Part shown: positions 11,060 to 22,059 of the stretch, piece after piece
Layout of the letters: each line of letters starts with the position of its first letter
How positions within the stretch are numbered: position 1 is the stretch's first letter
Source: Datisca glomerata
Taxonomy: Eukaryota; Streptophyta; Magnoliopsida; Cucurbitales; Datiscaceae
Assembly: GCA_003255025.1 (NCBI GenBank)
Contig: QANY01011952.1
Span: 189,427 to 253,426 of the forward strand
Length of the DNA: 64,000 nt
Direction: 5' to 3'
Position numbers and translations under genes: made by a program
Notes under the pieces: generated by a model
Database searches by the model: none
Seen by the model: only the letters and a program-made list of their open reading frames with translations
What the model was told of the DNA's origin: nothing

Positions 11060-11455
11060 ATGGAATACGGTAAACGTATTACAAATGTAATGATGGCAGT
11101 GTCTCTTACAGTACTAATTATTAGTGTTGTGAGAGCTGAAGAAATTGGCCCTGCTTCAGCTTCTGGCGCTTCAGCTTCTGGCGCTTCAGCTTCTGCTCCA
11201 GCGTCTGAATCTCTACCTCCAAGTTTATCAGCGTCGGAGGATGGCTTAGTGAGTAATGCATTGGGGAAAGTACTTCCAATTCTTGGTAGAGGCATCAAAG
11301 GACCTGTGAGTTGCTTCTGGACATGCGCTTTGTTGATGTGCCCTGAAGTCAATATCCCAAACAACCTGCTCAGATTCTCTGCTCAGGCAGGTTGCAATTT
11401 GATTTGCGCCAAACAATGTCACCACCTGCGTACTCGTCGATCTCATGAACCATGA
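11060..11455 (+). CDS. Small secreted six-cysteine protein (131 aa)
   Basis: Single uninterrupted frame and the only intact gene-like unit not tied to a transposon. The first 27 or so residues form a clear signal peptide: a Lys/Arg start, a hydrophobic stretch VMMAVSLTVLIISVV, and likely cleavage before the first EE. A low-complexity Ala/Ser/Gly linker follows (ASASG repeated, then APASES), then a Leu/Gly-rich segment and a C-terminal cysteine module with spacing C-x3-C-x4-C-x17-C-x3-C-x3-C, ending in a basic tail. Such spacing fits two antiparallel helices joined by three disulfides, the layout known from the Ole e 6 pollen-protein family and plant thionin-like peptides; membership is inferred from spacing only. 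An upstream in-frame ATG at 11018 would add 14 charged residues before the signal peptide and is less likely. Function is unknown; a secreted defence or signalling peptide is plausible. Confidence 0.7.
   Translation: MEYGKRITNVMMAVSLTVLIISVVRAEEIGPASASGASASGASASAPASESLPPSLSASEDGLVSNALGKVLPILGRGIKGPVSCFWTCALLMCPEVNIPNNLLRFSAQAGCNLICAKQCHHLRTRRSHEP
11153..11197 (+). repeat. 15-bp coding tandem repeat (ASASG linker)
   Basis: Three head-to-tail units gcttcagcttctggc; the last ends in gct. The unit length is a multiple of three, so copy-number change would lengthen or shorten the linker without breaking the frame. Confidence 0.9.
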
Positions 11456-12591
11456 TACTCTCTCTCTCTATTAATTAATTAAATCATAATAGTAATAAGT
11501 ATTTCGGTGTTACATAGTCTTTTTTCATAAATATTATGAAACTGCTTTATAAAAGGCAAAAGCCTTCTAATATTCATTGAGTTAAAAAATGAATATACGT
11601 GAACTTTATACTAACTTTTAGTTATTTCATAAATTTTAAGTTCTCTCAATTTAGTTATATAATGCTTTTCATTTTGTTATTCTGTGCACTTTTAGCTGAA
11701 TGCACTGAATAAATATGTACAATTGGTCACACAAGTCTAATTTTTTAAGAAACCTTATATATACATTAACGCATTAACGCATTATCAATAGTTGTACATG
11801 AATAAGACAAATTTGTGAGATAAGCCCTTTTTTAACTAGTTTTAATTATAAGTCTATTTAAGTGCAGGCAACCAAAATACATTGACGAATCAAATTGGAA
11901 AGAGATCAAAAGTATATGACTTAAAGTCGGAAAATTAAAATTATGAGAATAAAGATAAACAAAAAAGAGCTAAATTAAATATAGGATCTAAAAATCTATA
12001 ATTCTACACCGATCAATTTACACACTAAATTTGAATTGATCAAGTGGTATATCAATATCATAATAGTTTATTGTTTTATAAAAAAAAAGTTATCTTTATT
12101 ATCTAGATCATGAACTTATGGTGCAAATTTCATTTTCCCTTTTAAAAGAGAACAAGTCCAAGTTTTTGAAATAATAATAATAATAATATATAATTGAGAG
12201 ATGAAATTTAAGAGATCATAAGAAACTGATATTTAAAGGGAGAGTAAGAAATTTAGAAGTAGAAGAGATTAAAAAAAATTTATTAAAAAAAGCATGAGAT
12301 TAAAGTTAGTATGTATAACATAGAAAATGTAGATCATGATTTAGGCAAGAAAATGGATTAATTGATATTTGACTAACTATCAAATGTTTAACGGTAAAAA
12401 ATCTATAATAACTATGTATTATGATATATGTGGGAGTACTTGATAATATTAAATTTATACAACACTGTGCAAGCTGACTGATGTTTTTGGAAAAATTTGT
12501 ATTGACTATCAACTAACCCATATTTACTACTATTACGAGTTAATTGATAGTATATCGCTGCCCATTATTACGCATATAAGAAGAAAACATA
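11456..12591. other. AT-rich noncoding stretch downstream of the gene
   Basis: The gene's 3' end and poly(A) site should lie in the first few hundred bases, but no single signal stands out. The remainder is AT-rich without domains or long repeats. Confidence 0.5.
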
Positions 12592-13882
12592 GGGTCTGAT
12601 TGGGAATTCTTTTATAAGGAGTTTTCTAAAAATGAGAAATTTTTTTATGAAAAGACGTGTAGAAAAAAATTTGTTTAAAAGATTATGATAAAAAATTGTT
12701 TTTTAAAAATTTTTTTATAATACAAAAAAATTAATTATCACATCAATATTAATTATAAATTTTTTTTCAAATTTATAACCCTCCATCCCAACATTACACA
12801 GTCTGTTAAGGGATAAATAGTGTTTATATTTCTTTTGTGTTTGTTTAGGCTAGTTTAATTAGGATAACTTAATATCTGTTATTATAACTAATACTGTCTT
12901 AGTGGGTTGTATTCCATATATATCTATTTATTTTGTCTTTTTCTGATTAATAAAAAGTATTCTCATTTTCTCTTCTTGAATCTCTCATTCTGCTCTCTCT
13001 TCATCTAGCTATCTCCTTCTGATCTTCATCTTCTTTCTGTTTCTTCCTTAATCTTCTCACGTCCACCCCTCCCCCTCCCGGTTCCCCTCCCGCTCTTGTC
13101 ATCAACCCACAAAATCAGCCACGCCCATCGTCTTCTACCCCAACCCATCCTTCTTCTAATTTACAAAGATCCCCAATGGGTTTTGCTTATTCTCTTGCTT
13201 GAAATATATTATTTTTGTTTAGTTCAAAGAGACCAAATCGCTCTTCTCTTCCCTCTTCAAAGGAGAGAAAGGAAACATATTAAGCAAAGGCATAGAACCA
13301 AGTCTATGGGTAGTGGATAATCATCTCTCTTTCTCTCTCTATCTATCTCTAATTGTAGTCATCGTATAAAAATTCTAAAAAATGAAAGAAAAAAACAAAA
13401 TGGGATTTTTTTCATGAGGGGAAGAGATTGTGTGCTGATTGGTTCATTTAAATCCTACTAACACATAAGAATTAGAGAAATTGCAGGGCTTATCTCACCT
13501 TCGTCTGTGATGTCTCTCAAACTAGATGGCTCGCTTTCCATCACGGAGGCTCTCATTAGATCTCAACAAGAGCTGACAAGAAATCGACGTCGAAGAGGAA
13601 CAACCAACTAAATAGGACTATTGAACCGCCAAAGAAGATAGTCGTTTATCGTCGTCACTCTGCGTCCGTCATCTGCATCGTTGTCTCTCTCTAACCCTAT
13701 GAAAATTGTAAGAGGTGGAGTGGAGGGTAGCATTTGTGTACTATAAGTATGTAAGTAGCAGACTTTTTTGGCTTTGCTTTTTACTCAAAACTCTTCTCTT
13801 TTCAGTTTTCATTTTTACAACTAAAACCAAATGATTTTTTCAAAGTAAATAACTTTTATAAACTCACTTCCCAAACAGGCCC
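12592..13882. mobile_element. TIR element, non-autonomous, about 1.29 kb
   Basis: The left end reads gggtctgattgggaattc, and the reverse complement of the right end reads gggcctgtttgggaagtg, so the termini are inverted repeats with 14 of 18 matches. Both sides are flanked by the trinucleotide ata, a possible 3-bp target duplication, as made by PIF/Harbinger-type elements, although those usually choose TTA/TAA. The interior has no transposase. It contains what looks like a copia-type LTR promoter segment (tatatatct near 12920 and an aataaaa at 12950) and pyrimidine-rich DNA, so a second element may be nested inside. Confidence 0.55.
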
Positions 13883-15239
13883 ATACATTTTGTTATTGTA
13901 TGTGGGTAAAGTGAATTAGATGATGTTTAGAATTTAAAACTAGATAAGTGTTTATGTTATTTAGGTAAATTATTCATGTTGATGTAATTTATCCTGAAAA
14001 TATATGTTTACTTACATTATACATAACATAGGACCACAATATACTATCAATTATCTTATAGTATATGAGTATCAGGGTGATACATTGGCAGAGCCACATA
14101 GAGGAGTGGGGTAAATTGATCCCACTCAAAAAATACAATTATTTTTTCATTTGGGAATTTTTATTTTTGACATTTTTTTATCCTATTGACTTTTCAGTTA
14201 TGACCCCGGTGAATTTCTTAAGTTTAGTCCTTTATTTTCAATTTAGACTTCATAATTTTTATTTTTATCCCCTAAACTAAAAACATGAAAATTCCAAAAA
14301 TCCCTAATTTCCCATTTCAAATTTCTAATCCTCACCCATCCTCCCCGAGCCCAGGAAACTAGCGACTCAACCATAAATCGAAAGTCACCATTGAGTTGCT
14401 GACGTCGATGCCCACTGACCATCAGTGCAGGGCTCGATGTCTCGGTCTCTCTCCCCCTCCCTCCCCCTCTCTCTCCCTCCTCCCTCCCCCTCTCTCCCCC
14501 CTNTCCCCCCCCCCTCTCTCTCTCTGGTTTCAGGTTTCAGTCTCTCTCTCTCAAAATATCTATCTCTCTCCCCTTCCCTCCATTTCTCCCCCTCTTTCTC
14601 TCATTTGATATTTCCAAGTCTCTCTCTATCTCTTTCTAAGCAACATGCGACTCAACCACAAATCGACAGTCACCATTGAGTTATTGACGTCGACGCTCAC
14701 TGACCGTCAGTGCAGGTCTCGGTCTCTCTCTCTATGTTTCCACTTCTCACTAAGTAGTATTGAAATTCATATCTATTATAGCGTTAAGCGTTATTTTGTA
14801 AAAAAAATTGTTTTCTAAAAATAGTAAACTCGTCATTATTTTTGAAGATTCTGGTGAGTCTCTCTCTACTATATTCATTCTCATGTTGATTTTATGTTCC
14901 TACTCTATTCTCAGCATCTGGTAGGAGTTATTGATAATTGAAAATTGATAGATATAATTATTGATAGTTGATAGAATTATCTCAAGAATCTGATTTGTGA
15001 TTGAATATGATTTATGGTTGAATATGATAATTATCGAATGTATCTCTCTCACATACATATGTATGTGTGCGTATATATGCATATATATTAGAATAATTTA
15101 AAATACACCTTAAACATACAACATGAGCTGAACTAATGACACCATCGAACCTGAGTCTTGGCTCTCTCCTAGACTGACACGAAATATTTTCATAAAAATG
15201 ATGAAAGTACATTATACTGTGTAATACCTGTTTTGTAGA
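13760..15239. repeat. Interspersed repeat R, copy A (undisrupted)
   Basis: This copy is the reference for three related blocks. Landmarks in order are a segment ending in a short hairpin pair (actatca...tgatag and gtatcagggtgatac near 14040-14085), a cagagccacatagaggagtggggt segment, a noncoding middle, a cgactcaacc...ttgagtt...gacgtcg inverted repeat (14361-14410), a CT-rich tract, a second copy of the same inverted repeat (about 14647-14695), and an AT-rich right part ending near 15235 with an atatgcatatata tract. No protein domain is visible. Its left 120 bp overlaps the right end of the TIR element. Confidence 0.6.
14447..14640. repeat. Pyrimidine-rich low-complexity tract with an ambiguous base
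   Basis: CT/CCCT-rich sequence. An N at 14503 marks an unresolved base, as expected for such a tract. Ser/Pro/Leu-rich frames here are meaningless. Confidence 0.9.
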
Positions 15240-15847
15240 AGACTTTTTTCTGGGTTTGCTTTTTACTCAAAACTCACATCCGAAACAGGTTCATACATTT
15301 TCTTATTGTATGTGGGTAAAGTGAATTAGAGAGATGTTAGTTTAGAATTTTAAGCTAGATAAGTGTCAATGTTATTTAGGTAAATTATGTATGTTGATGT
15401 AATTTATCCTGAAAATATATGTTTTTTTATTATATACGTAAGATATGACCACAATATACTATTAATTAATGATAGTAGTATGGGTATCAGAGTGATACAT
15501 AGGCGGAGCTACGTGGAGGGGTGGGGCCAAGTGATCCCACTTAAAATATATTATGATTTTTTCATTTGAGAATTATTTATTTTTTATATTTTTTTTGTTT
15601 TTTATTCTACTAACTTTTTAGTTATGACCCATTGAATTTCTTACGTTTAGTCCTTTATTTTCAATTTTAGCCTTCATAATTTTTATTTTTATCCCCTAAA
15701 CTAAAAACCAGAAAATCGCAAAAATCTCCAATTTCCCATTTCAAATTTGTAATTCTCACTCATCCTCCCTGAGCCTAGGAAACTGGCGACTCAACCACAA
15801 ATCGGCAATCACCATTGAATTGTTGACGTCGACAATCACCATTGAAT
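15240..15847. repeat. Interspersed repeat R, copy B (left part only)
   Basis: This follows copy A in tandem (matching landmarks about 1412 bp apart). It contains the two hairpins (15455-15495), the gcggagctacgtggaggggtg segment and the cgactcaacc inverted repeat, then stops abruptly at 15848 where a copia LTR begins. The last 26 bp of the repeat (gacgtcgacaatcaccattg region) are doubled just before the junction. Confidence 0.65.
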
Positions 15848-17375
15848 TGTTGGATCGGTGGTTTTAAAACTAAAGAAAAATAAATTTGAACCACGTTTCA
15901 AAGACGGAATATAAAAAAAATCTAAAATTTATTTAATCGAATTGAATAATTAAAAACAAAAACAACAAACAATATGCATATAAGATACTGAAATGAATAA
16001 AAAAAGGTTGAAATAATTTTCACCTTTGCGATGTATCGGAGATTTTTGAAATTAGTGGAATTCTTGTATTTGTTCTTCACGTTCTTCAAATTTCAATATT
16101 CAAATCTTCAAGTTTGATCTTCGAGAACCGAAATCCAAGTATGATATTCGAGAACCAATTTTTCAAAATTTTCGTCATACCAATAACCACTCGTTAATTT
16201 CAGAAATATATCTCACAAAAATTTTGTGTAGGAATTTGAGTGTGACCTCTCCAAACGATTGAAGGGAAAAATCGAATATTTTCCTTTCAATACTTTATTT
16301 CATCGGCAATCTTTAGGGAGGGGAGAGAAAACTCTTTTTCTCTGTACGATCACATAATTGACTGAAGTTATGTTGCAATCAAATTACTACTAGATATTTA
16401 TAAAAGATAATTTTCAGTATTTATAAATATACTTATATATTTTAAATTTCTGAAAATTTACCCTCATATATTCAAATTACCAAAAATCAGTATATCTCCA
16501 CAGTGTTTAAGTTGTATCAAAATTTATCAATTCAATTTATAAATATAATTGATCATTATCAATTAATTAATTTATTTATTTTTATATAATAATTATATAA
16601 TAATTAAAAAATAATAAATTAATTAATTTCAATTAATCACACTTAATCAAATAAGTAACATCAAACGTCAAATATGAGTGTATGAAATATGCATTGGCAT
16701 CAAAACACATTTTGGTCAAACTTGGTTCGTTTTTCTATTCTTTTTCTTATAAGCTATTTCTGAACAAAACTATAAAATTTAAGTACCCAATGAATTTATC
16801 TCTATAAATTCCATACATATTTAATCATGACATCGTATGACTCCATTATAGATTTGATGTCGAATCAATTTTTGATTCAGGCGCACTACATTTTGTGTTC
16901 ATGTATATAAACTCTATTTATTTTTCTGGTTCACGGAATATTTTAACATATTACTCATCATGGATATCATTAACAAAAGTGGGGATGTAAAATTACCGTT
17001 TTACCGCTCTTGTTATTATTTCCTTAACTCCTTTATTGACGGTGAATAAAATAGACATAATAATGAATTATCTCATACAATTCACAAGTCTTAATCAATG
17101 ACTCAGTTCATTGAATACTAGACCCGATTTATTTATCACACACTCACTAATAAAGCATAAGGTGAACTATTTCAGAAGAGTTTGTTTGGAAAACTCTTAT
17201 ATCTTTACTCTTCTTACGTTGATAATAGTTCCAGGACTTGAATAAATTATAAACACATTTTAATTAAAGAAAAACTTTTATTTATTCATCAAATTCGGCA
17301 ATACAAAATATCTGAGAAATAACTAAATACTCATAGATAGTTATTACACCATATTTTATGGACATAATTCCAACA
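15848..17375 (-). mobile_element. Copia 3' LTR (minus-strand element)
   Basis: On the minus strand the LTR begins TGTTGGAATTATGTCC at 17375 and ends CCACCGATCCAACA at 15848, giving the expected TG...CA ends over 1528 bp. It lies directly downstream of the polyprotein remnant, separated only by a purine-rich tract (17376-17390, gtccaagtgagagac on the minus strand) that fits a polypurine tract. Compared with the related solo LTR at 25619, this copy lacks about 300 bp near 17163. The base pairs before it (tgaat, 15843-15847) have no visible partner because the 5' end of the element is gone. Confidence 0.8.
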
Positions 17376-17389
17376 GTCTCTCACTTGGA

Positions 17390-20300
17390 CTAAAGTAGGC
17401 ATGTACAATCTTGCATCATCATGCCCTCAAGATGACTATAAAAAACTTTACTACTTAAAGTCTTCGTGAATGGATCTGCCAGGTTATTGACCGTCGATAT
17501 GTGCGTTACTACAATATTTCCACGTTGAACAATCTTTCTAATCAGGTGATACTTACGCTCTATGTGTTTGAATATTTTGTGGCTCCTTGGTTCCTTCGAG
17601 TTTTCTACAGCCCCACTGTTATCGCAATAATGTGTCGTGGGCTTGTCAACTTCTAGAATAACTTTCAGAGTCTTCAAGAATTTTCTAAGTCATATAGTCT
17701 CCTTAGCATTATCACAAGCTGCCACATATTCAACATCCAGGGTAGAATCAGCAATACAAGATTGCTTGATACTTCTCCATACAACTACTCTACCGTTCAG
17801 GATGAACACCGATCCTAAAGTGGACCTCTTAAAATCCTTGTCTGCTTGAAAATCAGAATCACTATAGCTCGTCATATTCACGAAAGTACCTGAATACACA
17901 AGCATGTAGTTCTTTGTTCTACACAGATATTTAAGGATATGCTTGACAGCATTCCACTGCTCGATTCTAGGATTAGATTGGAAACAACTCACCACACCCA
18001 CGGCATAGCAAATGTCTGGCCTAGTGAAAAGCATCACGTACATGAGACTTCCTACGACTGAGGCATAGAGAATATTTCTCATGTTTTCCTCTTCTTGAGG
18101 AGTCTTGGGAGACTGCTTCTTAGAGAGGCTGACTCCATGTCTGAAAGGAAGATATCCCTTCTTGGAGTCTTGTATAATAAATTAATCCATCACCTTATCA
18201 ATATAAGATGATTGAGATAGTGTCAATTATTTGTTCTTCGTATCTCGAAAGATCTGAATACCTAAGTCAAATGCAACTTCTCCAAGATGCTTCGTAGGAA
18301 ATTGCTTTGCAAGCCAAATCTTGACATCAGAAAATTTTCCTACATGATTCCCAATGAGTATAATATCATCTACATACAAGAATAGAAAAACCACTTTCGT
18401 CCACTAACTATTCAAAATCAAAGTTCTTGACAGTTTCATCAAATCTAATATTCCACAACCTTGACGCTTTATTTAAGTCTATGAATGGACTTAAACAGTT
18501 CGCAAACCTTTCACTCTTGGCCTTTTTCCGTGAACCCGTCTGGTTGAGCCATATAAACGTACTCTTCAAGATTGTTATTCAGAAAAGCAGTCTTGACGTC
18601 TATCTACTAGATTTCATAATCGAGGGCAATAGCAATGGACATGAGAATTCAGATGGATTTAAGTATGGCTACAGGCAAGAAGGTATCATCATATTCTATA
18701 CCTTCCTTTTGAGTGTAGCCCTTGACTACTAGTCTAGCTTTGAATGTCTATACATTCTCATCTGGACCTTTTTTTTTCTTATAGATCCATTTACACCCTA
18801 CAGGTTTTACCCCTTCGGGAGGATCTATAAGTTTCCGGACTCCATTCGAGTACATCGAATATATCTCAACATTCATGGATTTTTGCCATAGGTTTGCTTC
18901 AAGACTAGCCATGGCTTGTGAGTAGAAAAATGGTTCATCATGATCCTTATTTGATATTGTTGCTAAGGCATCTCCTTAAGACATGTACATGTCAGGCTGT
19001 CTCACAACACTCCCACTATGTCAAGGCTCCATAGACTTTAACCTCTGTTGTGGTTCTTCCATTATTAAAATAAAAAATAGTTCCTGATTGGGGAGTCAGT
19101 GTCCTCCCACTCAATAATTCCTCTAGCACAAGAGTGCTTCTTGACTTCACAATTTTTAATATAGTCAACCTCAAGAAAATGTGCATTTGTGCTAACAAAT
19201 ATTTTCTTGTCAGTTGGACTATAAAATATGTATCCCTTCACTCCTTTAGGATATCCTACAACCATGCATAATTATGATCGACTGGCCAACTTGATGTCTT
19301 CAGTTTCAAAACATGTGCTGGGCACCCCCATATTCTAAGGTGGTTAACCGACAACTTTCGTCCATTCCATATTTTGTATGGCGTGCCAGACACCGTCTTC
19401 GACGAAACTTGGTTCAGAATGTATGCTGATGTTTTCAAGGCATATTCTCAGAACGAATCTGAGAGGAATAAGTAATTCATCACCCATCTAACCATATCCA
19501 TCAGAGTTCAATTCCTTTTCTCTGACACATCATTCTATTCTAAAGTGTTAGGCGTTGTAAGCCGAGAAAGAATACCTTCTTCCTTAAGAAATTCTTCAAA
19601 CTCTCCTAGCAAGTACTCTCCACCACGATCGGATCGTTGTGTTTTGATTTGTTTCTCTAATTGCTTCTCCACCATGCCTTAAACTCTTTCAACTTTTCGA
19701 AGGTTTCAGACTTTTAGTGCATTAGATAAACATGACCAAAATATGAGTAGTCAGCAATGAAGGTTACGAAATATTCATAACCTCTTCTTGCTTGGACATT
19801 CAATGGCCCACATACATCATTATGTATGAGTTCAAAGCATTCAATCGCTCTTTCATCCTTCGTTAAGAAGGGTCTCTTAGTCATTTTGTCTTCTATACAA
19901 GATTCACATATGGGTAATGATCTCACACTTAAAGTTTGCAAAGAACCATCCTTCCTAAGTCTTTTATTCCTCTCCAGACTAATATGCCCAAGGCGTAAGT
20001 ATCACAAATAGGTTAGATCAGTTGGGTCAGACTTTAACCTTTTACTATCCATTTATGAATCAACATTCACTTCAGTGTCACATACCAGTGAAACTTTTGG
20101 TTTTACGTAAAACAGTTTATTTATCAAGCGTGCAGTGGTAATTAAGCAGTCATTTCTAAAATACCAATATTTTTATCAATGAAATTCAAATTGAATCCTT
20201 GCTCAATTAAACTAGCTACTAAAATAAGGTTCTTCCCAAAAATTGGGATATAATAAGCATCACGTAAGACCATAAAATTGTTATCAAATGACAATTTAAC

Positions 20301-21306
20301 AGTTCTCATAGGTACACTCGATGCTAGTGCTCCATTTCCCCAATGGACGCTGAACTCTCCCTCGTCAAGCCTTCTGATTTTCCTGAACTCTTGCAGGGAG
20401 CAAAAGATATGGTTAATGGCTGCAAAGTCTACAGTCCAAGAAAAAGTAGAGTCCAACAAGCTTCTGTAATAAATTATATATTTAGATTTCAACTCTTTGA
20501 GATAGCTTGGATAGTTGCATTTCAAATGACCAATGGCTCCCTAATGATGACATTTGTCTTTCGACTAGTCCACTTTTTCAGTGCCCTTACCTTTCACAAC
20601 TTTTGAGTTATGCTTCTTAGCCTTCTTGGGTCCTCTCATGTGTTTCGTTTTTGTGTTAGAGGTGGAAGTCTTATTCTCAGTCAAGTTTACCTCTCCAGTC
20701 TTCTTCTTGTCCTTCAGAAATAGGGTCTCAGCAGCTTGCAATTCCTTCATTAGCTCAGGAAATGAGTACCTCAACTTATTCATCAAATAATTAAGTTTGA
20801 AGTTCTTAAAAGTGTCAGGGAAAGTCTCAAGGATTATATCAACTTGTGTCTCACCATCTACCTCAGCACCTATGATCTCCATCTCATTCAGATAACTAAT
20901 GATCAGCATCATATGTTCTCTGATAAAAGTTTCGGGTTTCATGTTGTTGTTCATGAAGTTTCATTTAACTTCCTGTTTGGCTTGACGACATTGATCTCCG
21001 AACATTTCGGTGAAGTTCGACATCACATCAACAGCAGTTTCATGTTTTGATGCTATTGTTACAACACATTGCTAACAGAAGCCAAGATGTAACACTAGAC
21101 GATCTCATCAGAACGCAGCCAAGAAGCATGAGCATGATTTTCCTCTTGAGTCGATTCAACAATTGGCTCAAGGGGACAAGGGGTTGTGAGCATAAACTTG
21201 TACTTTTCTACCATCAGCACGATATCAAGATTACATTTTCAATCTACGTAATTTTCACTAGTAAGTTTATTCGCGTTTAAAATAGTTGAGAGTGGAGATA
21301 GTGACA
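17390..21306 (-). pseudogene. Ty1/copia gag-pol polyprotein (degenerate)
   Basis: Read on the minus strand, the order is gag, protease, integrase, reverse transcriptase, RNase H, which defines Ty1/copia. Gag starts with an ATG at 21306 (MSLSPLSTILNANKLT) and runs to about 20560 with a decayed CCHC knuckle. The protease site near 20430 reads W-T-V-D-F-A-A-I-N-H, so the D-S-G-A-T core is damaged. Integrase has a C-x2-C pair (LPICESC) and HNDVCGPL, but FIADYSY replaces the usual F-x-D-D-Y-S-R. Reverse transcriptase keeps YVDDIILIGN (about 18355-18385). RNase H ends with HYCDNSGA and NNLADPFTK. Many stops and frameshifts between blocks make it nonfunctional. The frame ends at 17390, against the 3' LTR. 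Confidence 0.85.
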
Positions 21307-22059
21307 TGATTAATGAAAAAAATAAATAAAGCGGTGTAAATAAATACTCAATCACTTAGAAAAGTATGATGCATGACATAAATACTTAAATATTTAAAAA
21401 TCCAATGAAAAATATTTCTTCTATGATATTACGATCAACAATGATAGCTTGTCTCATCTAAGAACAACGTCTAAGCTACCTCCTATCGCATCGAGACTCC
21501 TCTCATTTGGTTAACGCTTCTCAAGATGCCACTACATCTATCTTAACCAATCACCGATGGTTTTGGTCACCTTAGCCCTATTGACTAGCCATTATGAGGG
21601 ATTCCAATGTGCTTTGGTCTAAGTGTTTAACCAACGTATCGATTTTAAAGATTGCTATGAACTAACAGTCCGTCTAGGAGCAGTCCTGCCTCACTACTTT
21701 CTTTACAAGCTTTAGCTTCTTAAGAAACTCGATGACTCAAAGTGACCCGATTCCAAAGTTTCTTCCACTGTAGAGAGGACCGCTAGGGCGGCTCTAAACC
21801 ATTCCTCGTCCCCACGATCAAGTTTGCATTCAGGACCTTGGGAATGTTTCAACGTAAACGACCATCCCACTTAGTTTTTGGATAAATGGATTTTTCGTTA
21901 TATTTTCAAGAAAATATAACTCTTTATTAATTTGGAAAAAACAAGTTTCAAAAATTATAAAATTTAAATTTAAATCTCAATTTAAAATTTATAACTTTTA
22001 TAAAATTAGCATCATATTTTAATTATAACCCATTATAAATTAAACTACAATGATGCATG
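21307..22059 (-). other. Copia untranslated leader, 3' part
   Basis: Noncoding DNA upstream of the copia gag start on the minus strand. It continues beyond the solo LTR at 24348; joining ...gatgcatg with ctacatgatat across that LTR gives a smooth sequence, which supports one interrupted leader. Confidence 0.55.

Noticed and set aside
14396..14679. Ser/Pro/Leu-rich frames around the N base
   Set aside because: Low-complexity CT repeat, with an unresolved base in the middle.
15470..15500. gtatcagagtgatac in repeat R taken as a copia primer-binding site (tggtatcagagc)
   Set aside because: The match is explained by a short perfect hairpin (gtatca-gag-tgatac); no LTR ends before it and no copia gag follows on the plus strand.
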